DNA of 64,000 nucleotides from UBA11740 sp035635855 (GTDB lineage Bacteria; Acidobacteriota; Blastocatellia; Pyrinomonadales; Pyrinomonadaceae). The notes beneath the pieces are model-generated. The model saw only the letters and a program-made list of their open reading frames with translations, made no database searches and was not told the origin of the DNA. A program made the translations under genes and the position numbers. This document shows positions 7,473 to 16,411 of the stretch, piece after piece (the stretch's first letter is position 1; the number at the start of each line of letters is the position of its first letter). The stretch spans positions 1 to 64,000 of the forward strand of contig DASQAF010000010.1 of NCBI GenBank assembly GCA_035635855.1, given 5' to 3'.

Positions 7473-8969
7473 TCACGGTCGCGCTTCTGACACTGGACGT
7501 ACTCGATAAAGCCAGATGTTCGCGCGCATGAATTTTGAGTGACTGTTCATCACCGGGATGAATGTGCCTATTCCATCTCCGTGCTCCAGGTCAGGAAACA
7601 GCTTTGCCGGAGTGGAGTCGACCTTGCTGATGAACACCAGATACTCGACGTTCTTCTCTTTCAGAAAAGCGAGAAAGCTTTTGCGATCCTTTGGCGCATC
7701 CGAGGATGTCAAAAACTTCTCCTCCCCAATTCCGGAAAGTACCGTAACCGTGCCTTCATCGCTAAAGATGCGTGTCCCCGCCGTTGGTTGATAATGATCG
7801 CGAAGATAATCCGCAACCGCGCGGTGCGCGCGATATTGATTCAGCGAACCAACTGCACCCGCGAACTGAACGCTCCAATCGAAAACGCAAATCACGATTA
7901 TCGAAATCAAAAGCGTGCGTGCCCAGCGCGGTTTTTGCCGCTTCAAAGTAAGAAAGCACCACGCCAGAATCGGAATTCCCAGGCTGAAAAGGATCAGGCC
8001 ATAGCGCGGGAAAATGATTGGTTGCTGGTGGGTTATGTAAGCAACTGACAGCAGGGCCAGGAAGGCGAAGAAAAAGATCACCGGCGCCAGAATCGGTTGT
8101 ATGTCTTCTGTTCTGTCGCGCCGTGTCAAAAGATCAGGAAGCCCACGTACAACCAACCTGCCCGCGACGAACGCTGCGATCAGCACTGCAATGTCGGTGG
8201 AGATAAGGAGGGTAGCGCCGTCCTTCAGCACCGCCGCTAACGAAAAATGAGCCAGTGGGGGATTCATGGCGAGCAACCAGTCGTGATATTGCTGACGCGC
8301 TTTGAAACAGGCGAGCCAATCGCCCGTCGCTTTCCAGGAAATGTAGAACCAAGACAACGGCGGAACCAACAGTATGACGAGGGCCACAAAAGAGATACGC
8401 CGATCCCAAGCGAACTGAATCAAGGGCACCAGGGCGAGAAACATCCAGCTCTCAACGCGTGTAAGTCCCGCGAGCGCGGCAAAGATCGCGGCGAGAATCC
8501 AGCCGCGACGCAAAGCAAAATAGAGACTCGCCAAAACAAAGAAAGCATGCGGCACGTCAGTCATCGCCGATGCCGAATAGAAAATATGAAGTGGATTCAG
8601 CGCGATCAGCGCGAAGCCCAGGAGCGCCGCCGCGCGATTGGCGGTCAGCCGCAAAGTAATTTGGTAGACAAGGACACAGGAGCCGATTCCGAAAACTGCC
8701 GATACTACTTTGCCGGTATAAAACCCATTGCCGACGAAGACGTTGATGACGGCTGAAATGAATTGGTAGAGCGGCAGCCAGAATCCATAGAGGTCAGTAA
8801 TCGCGAACGTCTTCGTGGAAAGTTTGAGACTCAATTCGCCGATCGTGCGGATGTAGACATAGGCATCGCCAAAGGCGTTGGGCAATAAGAAGGCCCCGAG
8901 AATTCGGGGAATTCCTGAAACGAGAACCAGCGCTAACCACAGGACTGTTTGGTTGGATGGACGGCGCAT
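7473..8969 (-). CDS. Integral membrane glycosyltransferase, GT39/ArnT-like
   Basis: A 498-residue polytopic membrane protein with about ten hydrophobic helices over residues 1-380 and a C-terminal periplasmic-type domain of about 115 residues. The first extracytoplasmic loop contains GDAYVYIRTIG, with the acidic residue expected in dolichyl/polyprenyl-phosphate-mannose-dependent transferases, and a later loop has TDVPHAFFVLASLYFALRR. Such enzymes move a sugar from a polyprenyl-phosphate carrier onto proteins or lipids at the outer face of the cytoplasmic membrane. Donor and acceptor cannot be read from the sequence. It appears monocistronic. Confidence 0.75.
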   Translation of the reverse strand: MRRPSNQTVLWLALVLVSGIPRILGAFLLPNAFGDAYVYIRTIGELSLKLSTKTFAITDLYGFWLPLYQFISAVINVFVGNGFYTGKVVSAVFGIGSCVLVYQITLRLTANRAAALLGFALIALNPLHIFYSASAMTDVPHAFFVLASLYFALRRGWILAAIFAALAGLTRVESWMFLALVPLIQFAWDRRISFVALVILLVPPLSWFYISWKATGDWLACFKARQQYHDWLLAMNPPLAHFSLAAVLKDGATLLISTDIAVLIAAFVAGRLVVRGLPDLLTRRDRTEDIQPILAPVIFFFAFLALLSVAYITHQQPIIFPRYGLILFSLGIPILAWCFLTLKRQKPRWARTLLISIIVICVFDWSVQFAGAVGSLNQYRAHRAVADYLRDHYQPTAGTRIFSDEGTVTVLSGIGEEKFLTSSDAPKDRKSFLAFLKEKNVEYLVFISKVDSTPAKLFPDLEHGDGIGTFIPVMNSHSKFMRANIWLYRVRPVSEARP

Positions 8970-9164
8970 GGAATCAAATCGGAATGTGAGAATACCAGAA
9001 AATTGAGCGGCCTAGCGCTTCGCTAAGAGAGGACTGCCAAGTGAGACGCTTGCAGCCTCTTAAGATGTTCAGCAACTCCTATCAGGACGATACCCAAGCT
9101 GATAGCCGCTTGTTCCCCGTAGTCTTGCTTGTTATAGTCAGTTTTTGCTTGGCACAATCTGGTG

Positions 9165-9632
9165 ATGGCAGCAGTGACGGAAGAAAAAGTTCTGGCTAGT
9201 AACCGCGCTGCGTTTCACAACTATCACATTTCGACGAAGTACGAAGCCGGAGCGGCACTGACCGGGACTGAAGTGAAAAGCGTCCTGGAAGGCCGCATTC
9301 AGCTCAAGGACTCGTACGTGGGAGTTCGCGAAGGCGAAGCATGGCTTTTCAATGCCCACATCTCGCCGTACTCCCACGGCAATCTTGCGAATCATGATCC
9401 GCTGAGGACGCGCAAGCTCTTGCTGCACCGGCGCGAGATCGATCGACTCGAGCAGTCGGCAGCGATTGAGGGGATGACGCTCGTGATCACTCGCGTGTAC
9501 GTGCGGAAGAGTAAGATCAAGTTCGAAGTCGGAGTGGCCAAGGGAAAGAAGTTGTACGACAAGCGCGAAACGGAAATGCGTCGCATAGTCGAGCGCGAAA
9601 CGCGCGCGCAACTAAAGGAACGTAATCGCTAG
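9165..9632 (+). CDS. smpB: SsrA-binding protein
   Basis: A 155-residue protein of standard SmpB length, binding tmRNA and delivering it to stalled ribosomes. Signatures are NRAAFHNYHISTKYEAG, LTGTEVKSVLEGRIQLKDSY, HISPYSHGN and the C-terminal KGKKLYDKRETEM, which continues into the basic tail that mimics codon-anticodon pairing. An ATG at 9165 and a GTG just before it are both possible starts. No strong ribosome site is visible. The tmRNA gene itself is not in the window. Confidence 0.95.
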   Translation: MAAVTEEKVLASNRAAFHNYHISTKYEAGAALTGTEVKSVLEGRIQLKDSYVGVREGEAWLFNAHISPYSHGNLANHDPLRTRKLLLHRREIDRLEQSAAIEGMTLVITRVYVRKSKIKFEVGVAKGKKLYDKRETEMRRIVERETRAQLKERNR

Positions 9633-9729
9633 TCGGACAAACTTCGGTTTGGGCACAACGTACTTAGAATCGACTTGCCAGTCAGACTGGGCCCAAAGTT
9701 TGTTGACAGTTTTAGAAAGAGGATCAGAA

Positions 9730-11241
9730 ATGGAAGTAAAAGGAATTTCTCAATCATTTGACAAGGTTGACGTGCAAGCGCTGGCAGTGCCGGTCTTCAC
9801 AGACGAAAAGGCGGACAAAGGCTTCTTGAAAACGCTGGATACGGCGGTCGGCGGGCTGATTCGCAACGTGATCGAAGCGGACGAGTTTACGGCTAAGGAT
9901 GGAGAGACGGCTTACTTCCAGATTGCGAGCAATAGATTGAAGGCCCAGCGGCTGCTCCTAATCGGCTGCGGCGACCGCGATGCCTACAAAGCGGCGCAGA
10001 TGACGCAAGTGGGCGGGACCGCAGTGCGCTTTCTGCGAAGTAAGAACGTGAAGACGATAGCCATTGCGCCGCGGACTGAGGGCGAGGTCGAGAAGGTCGC
10101 GCAGACAGTCGTGGTGGGCGCGATCATGGGCCTGTTCGAACCTGACAAGTATCGCACTAAAGACAAAGAGGAGCGCGAGATCGAACAAATCGTGGTTATC
10201 ATCGAAGGCGCGGACAAGAAAGCGTTGGAGGCGGGTGCGGAACGAGGCCGCGTAATCGGAGAATCAATAAACTTCACGCGCGATCTGGCGAACGAGCCCG
10301 GCGGATTCATGACGCCGACAAATTTGGCAGACCGAGCGAAATCCGTGGCCAAAGAATTCGGCCTCAGCATAGACGTCCTTGATCAGAAACGCATGGAAAA
10401 GTTGGGCATGGGATCGCTGCTGGGTGTCTCTCGTGGCTCGGATGAACCGCCAAGGCTCATCGTCATGAAGTACGAGCCAAAAAAGCCGGGCAAAGGATCT
10501 AAAGACAAACTGTTGGCGCTCGTCGGCAAGGGAATTACTTTTGACTCTGGTGGCATCTCGCTGAAGCCGGGAGAGAACATGGAACTGATGAAATACGACA
10601 TGACCGGAGCTGCCACGGTCATCGGCACCATGCGCGCGATCGCGCAATTGAAGCCGTCGATTCCAGTGCTCGGAGTCGCGCCGTGTTCAGAGAATCTGCC
10701 GTCCGGAAAGGCGACCAAGCCCGGAGACGTCTTAAGAGCGATGACCGGAAAAACAATCGAAGTCATCAATACCGATGCCGAAGGTCGGCTGGTCTTGGCT
10801 GACGCAATCGCCTACGCAAAGAAACTCGGCGCAACCCAAATAGTCGACATGGCGACCCTCACTGGCGCCGTCTCAATCGCTCTGGGGGATGTCAACACGG
10901 CGATTCTGGGCACCGATCAGACGTTAATCGATGCGGTGATCGACGCGGGAAAGGAAGTCGGAGAGAAGTTCTGGCAACTACCTCTCGATGACGAGTACAC
11001 CAAGCAGATAAAGAGCGATATCGCCGACATCAAGAACGTTGGCGGAAAGAAGGCCGGGACCATTACCGCCGCAGCGTTCCTCAAAGAATTCGCGGAAGAC
11101 ACATCATGGGCGCATCTCGATATCGCCGGCACGGCGTGGGGGGATCCCGCGACGCCATATCGATCCAAAGGGCCAACCGGCGTGGCGGTGCGCACCTTAA
11201 TAGAATTCATCGAACGCTCTGCTCGCCAGGATGGCAATTGA
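9730..11241 (+). CDS. pepA: Leucyl aminopeptidase, M17 family
   Basis: A 503-residue cytosolic aminopeptidase with two metal ions. The C-terminal catalytic domain shows GKGITFDSGGISLKP (metal and catalytic Lys) and NTDAEGRLVLADA (the family signature with the catalytic Arg). The N-terminal macro-like domain has the usual alternating hydrophobic pattern. The start before EVKGISQS is supported by AGAGGA about eight bases upstream, and the earlier in-frame ATG would add 27 unrelated residues. It sits 97 bases after smpB on the same strand. Removal of N-terminal residues in peptide turnover is the expected role. Confidence 0.93.
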   Translation: MEVKGISQSFDKVDVQALAVPVFTDEKADKGFLKTLDTAVGGLIRNVIEADEFTAKDGETAYFQIASNRLKAQRLLLIGCGDRDAYKAAQMTQVGGTAVRFLRSKNVKTIAIAPRTEGEVEKVAQTVVVGAIMGLFEPDKYRTKDKEEREIEQIVVIIEGADKKALEAGAERGRVIGESINFTRDLANEPGGFMTPTNLADRAKSVAKEFGLSIDVLDQKRMEKLGMGSLLGVSRGSDEPPRLIVMKYEPKKPGKGSKDKLLALVGKGITFDSGGISLKPGENMELMKYDMTGAATVIGTMRAIAQLKPSIPVLGVAPCSENLPSGKATKPGDVLRAMTGKTIEVINTDAEGRLVLADAIAYAKKLGATQIVDMATLTGAVSIALGDVNTAILGTDQTLIDAVIDAGKEVGEKFWQLPLDDEYTKQIKSDIADIKNVGGKKAGTITAAAFLKEFAEDTSWAHLDIAGTAWGDPATPYRSKGPTGVAVRTLIEFIERSARQDGN

Positions 11242-11444
11242 AAACAGGCTGATTACGTGGTGCTCCCATCTTTGTGGGCTACCGGAAGCGACATTTACCG
11301 CCGCCTTCAAGACAAACCAGTCAAATCGAAGGGGCTAAACCGCTCGCGCCTGCCAATCAGGAAATGTTAAAATCTCGCTGAATTGACGTGGGGACAAGCT
11401 ACGGATTCGCTGCTTGTTGCTCATAAAAGCATTGCCCGCTTGCA

Positions 11445-12287
11445 ATGACTGACTACTATCACGTTCTCGGAGTTAAGCGAACAGCGACCGCGACGGAGAT
11501 CAAGTCCGCCTATCGCAAGCTGGCGCGTAAACGCCACCCGGATGTGAATCGGGGATCGGAAAAGGCTGCGCGCGACTTTGCCATTCTTTCGCTCGCTTAT
11601 CATACGCTGATTGATCCCCAGGAGCGCGCCTTTCATGATCAGCAACTAGACAAGGGCCCGACGCCAACTTCAATTCTTGACTCTGATAATCCACACGCCC
11701 AACGCGCCCGCAACATCGCCGCCCAGGCCCGCTGGGATCGAGTAGTCAATCAGATTCTGGAAAACGATCGCCGAGAGATCCAGGAGCGGCAGCGCGCGGT
11801 TTTTACCACCGTCTCGCTTTTTCTTTCCACATTTTTTGTGGCGATGATTAAGCCGCCACTCTGGCAATCGTTTGGTATAGCTGGACGCGCAGTTTTGGTA
11901 GCGCTCTTTATGACCGGCGTCTGGCACCTGGCGCGGCGGCTGCGCGAGTACTTCCGGCACTATACCTACAAGCCTGAAGACATTCATTACTCGATTACCA
12001 GTGAAGAGAATCGGCCGGCGCAGCCATTCACACGCTTCTCAGCCTATGCATTTCTGGTCGGCGGTTATATCGTAAGCCTCGGCATCGGTCTTTTCATCGG
12101 CTGGCATGCGCAAGATTTCTTTTCAGATTTAACCTTGCTCTTCCGTCATCATGTTCCCGGGCCAGGCAGCGCTGAATCGTATTCAGCGACCGCACTCATA
12201 ATTTCAGATCTGCTGTTTTATCCGCCGATCGCAGTCCTGATTATCGATACGATGCACGCGATAGCTTCGCGGATAGATACGGGCTGA
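11445..12287 (+). CDS. J-domain membrane protein
   Basis: A 280-residue protein beginning with a J domain (residues 1-65: YYHVLGVKRTATATEIKSAY, the HPD tripeptide at KRHPDVN, and LIDPQERAFHD). A charged linker follows. There are then two pairs of hydrophobic segments, roughly residues 123-165 and 200-225, with another near the C-terminus, so the J domain is probably tethered to the inner membrane facing the cytoplasm. It would recruit and stimulate DnaK at the membrane. Glycine/phenylalanine-rich and zinc-finger parts of true DnaJ are absent. The preceding 203 bases hold no gene. Confidence 0.8.
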   Translation: MTDYYHVLGVKRTATATEIKSAYRKLARKRHPDVNRGSEKAARDFAILSLAYHTLIDPQERAFHDQQLDKGPTPTSILDSDNPHAQRARNIAAQARWDRVVNQILENDRREIQERQRAVFTTVSLFLSTFFVAMIKPPLWQSFGIAGRAVLVALFMTGVWHLARRLREYFRHYTYKPEDIHYSITSEENRPAQPFTRFSAYAFLVGGYIVSLGIGLFIGWHAQDFFSDLTLLFRHHVPGPGSAESYSATALIISDLLFYPPIAVLIIDTMHAIASRIDTG

Positions 12288-12336
12288 GTCGTCAAGCGGC
12301 ACGGTTTCCAGGTTATTGTTTTCTATCGAGACGATT

Positions 12337-13161
12337 ATGCGAATTTCATTTCCAGGTCGCTTATCGACACTTTTTCTCACCGCGGCAGTCTTGTTGAGCG
12401 CCGCGGCCACGAATACATTTGCGCAGGGCGGCGACCGTATGACGGCCGCGCAGCGTGAAATTCAACGCCAGCGCCAGCGTCTCGCCTCATCCGAAGCGGA
12501 AGAGCGTCGTGACGCACTGATGCGGCTGGGCAGCTTGAAACGGCTCGACGCGTCGCGTGCCGCGATAGTCGGATTGAATGATCCGGCGCCGATGGTTCGC
12601 GTTACGGCGGCACATGCCATCCTGTCGCTGCCGCCGCAGGAGGCAGTTGCGCTCCTGACACCGTTGTTGCATGACAAATTGGAATTTGTTAGGCGCGAAA
12701 CGGCGTACGCGTTAGGCGAAACGCGCAGCCGTTCTGCCGTCGAACCACTCGCGAACGTTCTGCTTGGTGATAAGGAGGCGGGAGTTCGTGGCGCGGCCGC
12801 AGTCGCGCTTGGTCAAATCGGAGACGAAACCGCGGTGCCGGCCCTGGCCCAGGCCCTTGGTGGACCGACGCCGCAACCAAAGAAGAAGAAATCAAAAGCT
12901 CGCGAGAATGAATTCGTTTTGCGCGCAGCCGCGCGGTCACTGGGACAGATTCGCAGCCGAGCGGCCCTAAACATTTTGATCGCCGCCCTGGGAAACCAGG
13001 AATACCCGACCGATGTTCGGCGCGAGGCAGCCATTGCGCTGGGAATGATCGGCGATACTGCCGCAGTCCCGTCATTGCGCGCAGCTTTTTCGTCCGACGA
13101 TCCTCATCTCTCCGCAGCCGCGCGAGAAGCATTACGACGGCTTCGGGTCTCCATGAATTAG
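12337..13161 (+). CDS. Exported HEAT-repeat protein
   Basis: A 274-residue protein with a signal peptide (hydrophobic stretch ending near NTFAQG), a Q/R-rich helix (QREIQRQRQRLASSEAEERR) and then about six HEAT/PBS-lyase-type repeats. These are recognisable by recurring motifs such as VRRETAYALGETRS, VRGAAAVALGQIGDETAV, VLRAAARSLGQIRS and VRREAAIALGMIGDTAAV. A short Lys-rich insertion (KKKKSKARENE) splits the array. It is probably a periplasmic protein-interaction scaffold. The ATG before RISFPGRL gives a proper signal peptide and is preferred to one seven codons upstream. It converges with the ATPase gene. Confidence 0.8.
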   Translation: MRISFPGRLSTLFLTAAVLLSAAATNTFAQGGDRMTAAQREIQRQRQRLASSEAEERRDALMRLGSLKRLDASRAAIVGLNDPAPMVRVTAAHAILSLPPQEAVALLTPLLHDKLEFVRRETAYALGETRSRSAVEPLANVLLGDKEAGVRGAAAVALGQIGDETAVPALAQALGGPTPQPKKKKSKARENEFVLRAAARSLGQIRSRAALNILIAALGNQEYPTDVRREAAIALGMIGDTAAVPSLRAAFSSDDPHLSAAAREALRRLRVSMN

Positions 13162-13216
13162 ACACGCGGCACGGGGGTCCCGCCCGTCGATCACGCGCAA
13201 GATGCGCGTGCCACAA

Positions 13217-13244
13217 ATAAAAAGGCCCCGGAGCTCTCTCCGGG
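13217..13244 (-). terminator. Rho-independent terminator of the ATPase gene
   Basis: On the minus strand a CCCGGAG/CTCCGGG stem with a four-base loop, extended by flanking G-C pairs, is followed by CCTTTTTATTT. It lies about 35 bases after the ATPase stop. Confidence 0.75.
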
Positions 13245-13277
13245 CGCCTATTTGCATCTCCTCAAGGTTTGGCTCGA

Positions 13278-14507
13278 CTAGACTTCGCTCTTCTCGCCGC
13301 GTCCCTGTCCTTTCCTCGCAGCCTTACTTTCTTTGGCTTGCGGTATCGGAATACCGACACTGCCTGAGCGGGCTGCCAGTGGTTCCTCTTCGCGAACTTC
13401 GGGGCTAATCTCCTGAATGAGAGCGCCGCCGGATTTCTTCGAAAAGATCAATTTCCTGTCGCTGGGATTGAGTCCAACGTTGACCAAATCGCCCAAACCG
13501 ATCTGACCGGTCGCTACCAGGTTCGAGAGCGGATAGACAAGAAAACGCTCGACGGCCCGTTTCAGGTGCCGGGCGCCGTATTTGTAATCGATGCCTTCCG
13601 CAAGCAGCATGTCCTTCGCCGACTCTGAACATTGAAACACAAACTTGGTTCCTGCCGACATCATGATCCGATCCTGCACTGCCTGCAGCTCCAGGTCGAG
13701 AATCGCCCGCAGATGATGTTCTTTCAGCGAGCGGAAGACGACCACTTTGTCGATCCGGTTCATGAACTCCGGCGAGAACTTACGCCGCGCGGCCTCGACC
13801 GCGGTGCGATAGATCTTCTGATCGACTTCGCTGTCCGGGTGTCTAACACCCTTGCCCGGTGCGAAGCCAATTCCGCCTGAAATCAATTCAGACATCTCGC
13901 GTGCGCCCAGGTTCGAGGTCATGACGACCATGCATTTCGAGAAATCAACGCGGCGATTGTCGCCGAGCGTCAGTGTAGCCTTGTCGAGAATTCCCAGCAG
14001 CAGTTGCCACAGCGAATCTGAAGCCTTTTCGATCTCGTCAAACAGCACCAGGGTAAGCTTTAACTCTTCCGTGTGCATGCGGTCGAGATTTTCCTGGGTC
14101 AGCATCGGAGAAGTCTCGCGATGGCCCAGGTATCCCGGCGGCGAGCCGATTAACTTGGCGATTTCGTGGGAATGCTGGAATTCCGCGCAGTCGATTTTCA
14201 CCACGCCGTTCGGATCAGCGAAGAGAACCTCCGACGCTGCTTCGATAACGCGAGTCTTGCCTGATCCGGTCGGCCCAAGAAACAACATCGTGCCGATCGG
14301 CCGGTTGGGCGGATTCATGCCGGCCAGGAAAATTTGGTAGAGGCCGCTCATGCGGCGCACGGCCCGCTCCTGTCCCACAATCCGGGCTCCGAGGCGGTCT
14401 TCAAAATCCCGCGCCCGCGGGCTTTTCTGCTCAGGATCGAGCAGCACGGTTTCGTCAATCTGTTTTTCCGGGGCTTGCATCTTCTCTATTTCCATTTCGG
14501 CAATCAT
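13278..14507 (-). CDS. Clp/HSP100-type AAA+ ATPase, single module
   Basis: A 409-residue ATPase resembling the second AAA+ module of ClpA/ClpB. It has Walker A GPTGSGKT, the pore-loop region SPPGYLGHRE, Walker B TLVLFDEIEKA, sensor-1 VMTSNLGAREM, the Arg-finger region FSPEFMNRID and the D2 small domain with YKYGARHLKRAVERFLVYPL. There is no N-terminal Clp domain, no first AAA+ ring and no zinc finger, so it is not ClpX. The acidic N-terminal about 40 residues and the basic C-terminal tail are unassigned. It may be a stand-alone unfoldase or remodelling factor. The start ATG has AAGGA upstream. Confidence 0.82.
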   Translation of the reverse strand: MIAEMEIEKMQAPEKQIDETVLLDPEQKSPRARDFEDRLGARIVGQERAVRRMSGLYQIFLAGMNPPNRPIGTMLFLGPTGSGKTRVIEAASEVLFADPNGVVKIDCAEFQHSHEIAKLIGSPPGYLGHRETSPMLTQENLDRMHTEELKLTLVLFDEIEKASDSLWQLLLGILDKATLTLGDNRRVDFSKCMVVMTSNLGAREMSELISGGIGFAPGKGVRHPDSEVDQKIYRTAVEAARRKFSPEFMNRIDKVVVFRSLKEHHLRAILDLELQAVQDRIMMSAGTKFVFQCSESAKDMLLAEGIDYKYGARHLKRAVERFLVYPLSNLVATGQIGLGDLVNVGLNPSDRKLIFSKKSGGALIQEISPEVREEEPLAARSGSVGIPIPQAKESKAARKGQGRGEKSEV

Positions 14508-14664
14508 GGTCGTTGTTCCTTGCCGGCGATCATCATTACTGGCTTTCGCCGCTGCTGGATCCTCCCACCAGCACCTCATGCAAAGAACGATCCACTACGA
14601 CAATTGATGCGCGGGAAACCCGGCGCGTTCGCTTTTCAAAAACGCGCGGTAAACTGCGCCTATT

Positions 14665-14709
14665 CAGAGTCTCCCTACGCTATATATACGACTCTGGAAA
14701 AAATGTCAC
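14665..14709 (-). promoter_or_regulatory. Promoter of the ATPase gene with flanking palindrome
   Basis: Read on the minus strand, GTGACA (14704-14709) and TATATA (14681-14686) are spaced by 17 bases, a good sigma-70-type pair. The arms CAGAGTC (14665-14671) and GACTCTG (14690-14696) flank the -10 element, which suggests an operator. AAATGTCAC/GTGACATTT occurs twice more at about 14771-14779 and 14792-14800. The leader would be roughly 165 bases. The remaining sequence up to 14914 shows no gene. Confidence 0.5.
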
Positions 14710-14914
14710 CCAAAATATGAGGCCTGAATCTAACGGAGTTGTCACGGATGGGTTAAGTCAAAACTACATACGTGACATTTCCCGGCAGAAAACCAGTGAC
14801 ATTTCGTGTTGGCGTGTTGGCGTGATTATTAGCTGCGGCTGCAGAAACACACCGAAAGGGATTCGGCATGCCGGGAAAGGTCTGGAGATTCGGATTACCC
14901 GTCAATAGGTGCGG

Positions 14915-16234
14915 TCAGTCGTAGTACTCCAGCCCCAGATGCGTGATCAAATCCTCGCCGCGCAGGTGGCGGAGCGTGTTCTTCAGCTTCATCAGCTGAA
15001 TGAAGATGTCGTGTTCGGGATAGAGCGTAGGAGCGGTCATCGGCGATTTGAAATAGAACGACAACCATTCTTGCACACCCTTCATCCCGGTGCGCTGGGC
15101 CAGATCGAGGAAAAGAGCGAGATCCAGAACGATAGGCGCGGCCAGGATCGAATCACGGCAGAGGAAGTCAATCTTGATCTGCATCTTGTAGCCGAGCCAA
15201 CCAAAAATATCGATGTTGTCCCATCCTTCTTTGTTATCGCCGCGTGGCGGATAGTAGTTGATACGCACGACGTGAGAAAAATCCTTGTAGAGCTGTGGAT
15301 AGACGTCAGGCTGCAGGATGTATTCGAGCACCGAGAGTTTTGATTCTTCCTTGGTTTTGAAAGAGTCGGGATCGTCCAACACCTCACCGTCGCGGTTGCC
15401 GAGGATGTTGGTCGAATACCAGCCATGCAGTCCAAGCATGCGCGACTTCAAGCCCGGTGCGAGAATCGTTTTCATCAAAGTCTGTCCGGTTTTGAAATCC
15501 TTACCGCAGACGGCGACACCCTGTTGGTTCGCCAAATCCATCAAGGCAGGAAGATCGACTGTTAGATTGGGAGCGCCGTTGGCAAAGGGTACGCCGGATT
15601 TCAGCGCGGCGTAGGCGTAGATCATCGAGGGGGCGATCGCTTTATGGTTTTCCCGCATCGCCTGCTCAAACGTCTTAAGGTTGCGATGCACGGCGTGCGT
15701 CTTTAGAAAGATTTCAGTAGAAGCTGCCCAGATCATTACCAGCCGGTCGCATTTATTCTTGCGTTTGAACTCGGCAATGTCTTCGATCAACTGCTGGGCC
15801 AGTTGGAGCTTGTTCTTGCCTTTCTTAACATTCGTGCCGGTCAGACGCTTTACGTAGGTTTGATCGAAGACGGCCTGCATCGGTTTGATCTTCTGCAGAC
15901 GCTTGCGCAGTTTTGTCAGTAACTCTTTTTCCAGCACGCCCGCATGGGTCGCGGCCTCAAAGGCGGAATCGGGAAAGATGTCCCAGGCGCCAAAGACCAG
16001 GTCCTGCAAACGCGCAAGGGGCAGGAATTCTTTTATCTTTGGCACCCGGTTGTCGGTCCGTTTTCCCAGCCGAATAGTGCCCATTTGCGTGAGACTTCCT
16101 ATCGGCTCGGCCAGGCCTGCTTTGATTGCCTCGACCCCTGCGATGAAAGTTGTGCTCACCGCTCCCAGCCCCACCAGCAGTACTCCCAGCTTTCCTTGCG
16201 CCGGCGCGATCTCCGCGCCCTTCGTTACCGGCAT
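14915..16234 (-). CDS. ino1: myo-Inositol-1-phosphate synthase
   Basis: A 439-residue enzyme converting glucose 6-phosphate to inositol 1-phosphate with internal NAD redox. It shows the Rossmann start GKLGVLLVGLGAVSTTFIAG, the typical SLTQMGTIRLGKR, and the catalytic-domain stretches GKDFKTGQTLMKT, STNILGNRDG and RDSILAAPIVLDLA. The length fits the bacterial/archaeal forms. It is the last gene of a long minus-strand run and is followed downstream by the ATPase promoter region. The product may feed inositol lipids or compatible solutes. The neighbouring GDPD-family phosphodiesterase fits lipid head-group turnover, though that link is inferred. Confidence 0.92.
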   Translation of the reverse strand: MPVTKGAEIAPAQGKLGVLLVGLGAVSTTFIAGVEAIKAGLAEPIGSLTQMGTIRLGKRTDNRVPKIKEFLPLARLQDLVFGAWDIFPDSAFEAATHAGVLEKELLTKLRKRLQKIKPMQAVFDQTYVKRLTGTNVKKGKNKLQLAQQLIEDIAEFKRKNKCDRLVMIWAASTEIFLKTHAVHRNLKTFEQAMRENHKAIAPSMIYAYAALKSGVPFANGAPNLTVDLPALMDLANQQGVAVCGKDFKTGQTLMKTILAPGLKSRMLGLHGWYSTNILGNRDGEVLDDPDSFKTKEESKLSVLEYILQPDVYPQLYKDFSHVVRINYYPPRGDNKEGWDNIDIFGWLGYKMQIKIDFLCRDSILAAPIVLDLALFLDLAQRTGMKGVQEWLSFYFKSPMTAPTLYPEHDIFIQLMKLKNTLRHLRGEDLITHLGLEYYD

Positions 16235-16341
16235 TCCTTTCAGTTACCTCCAACGATCAAACGGATGATTGACAAGACCGACGATGATACATGAGAGCGG
16301 ATTGATTCGCACGTCGAGGAGGGCGGAACATGCGCGGGTGC

Positions 16342-16411
16342 GTTCGAGTACCGACGTTGGTCGGATCCTTCGCGATCAGGACGAAAGCCCAACTGAAGTT
16401 GGTACTCGAAC
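16342..16411. repeat. REPIN-like element A
   Basis: Two inverted arms, 16342-16366 and 16387-16411, each contain the GAGTACC(G/A)AC core. The arms differ at several positions, so this copy is more diverged than elements at 24493 and 36130. Part of it forms the 3' end of the GDPD gene. Confidence 0.65.
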
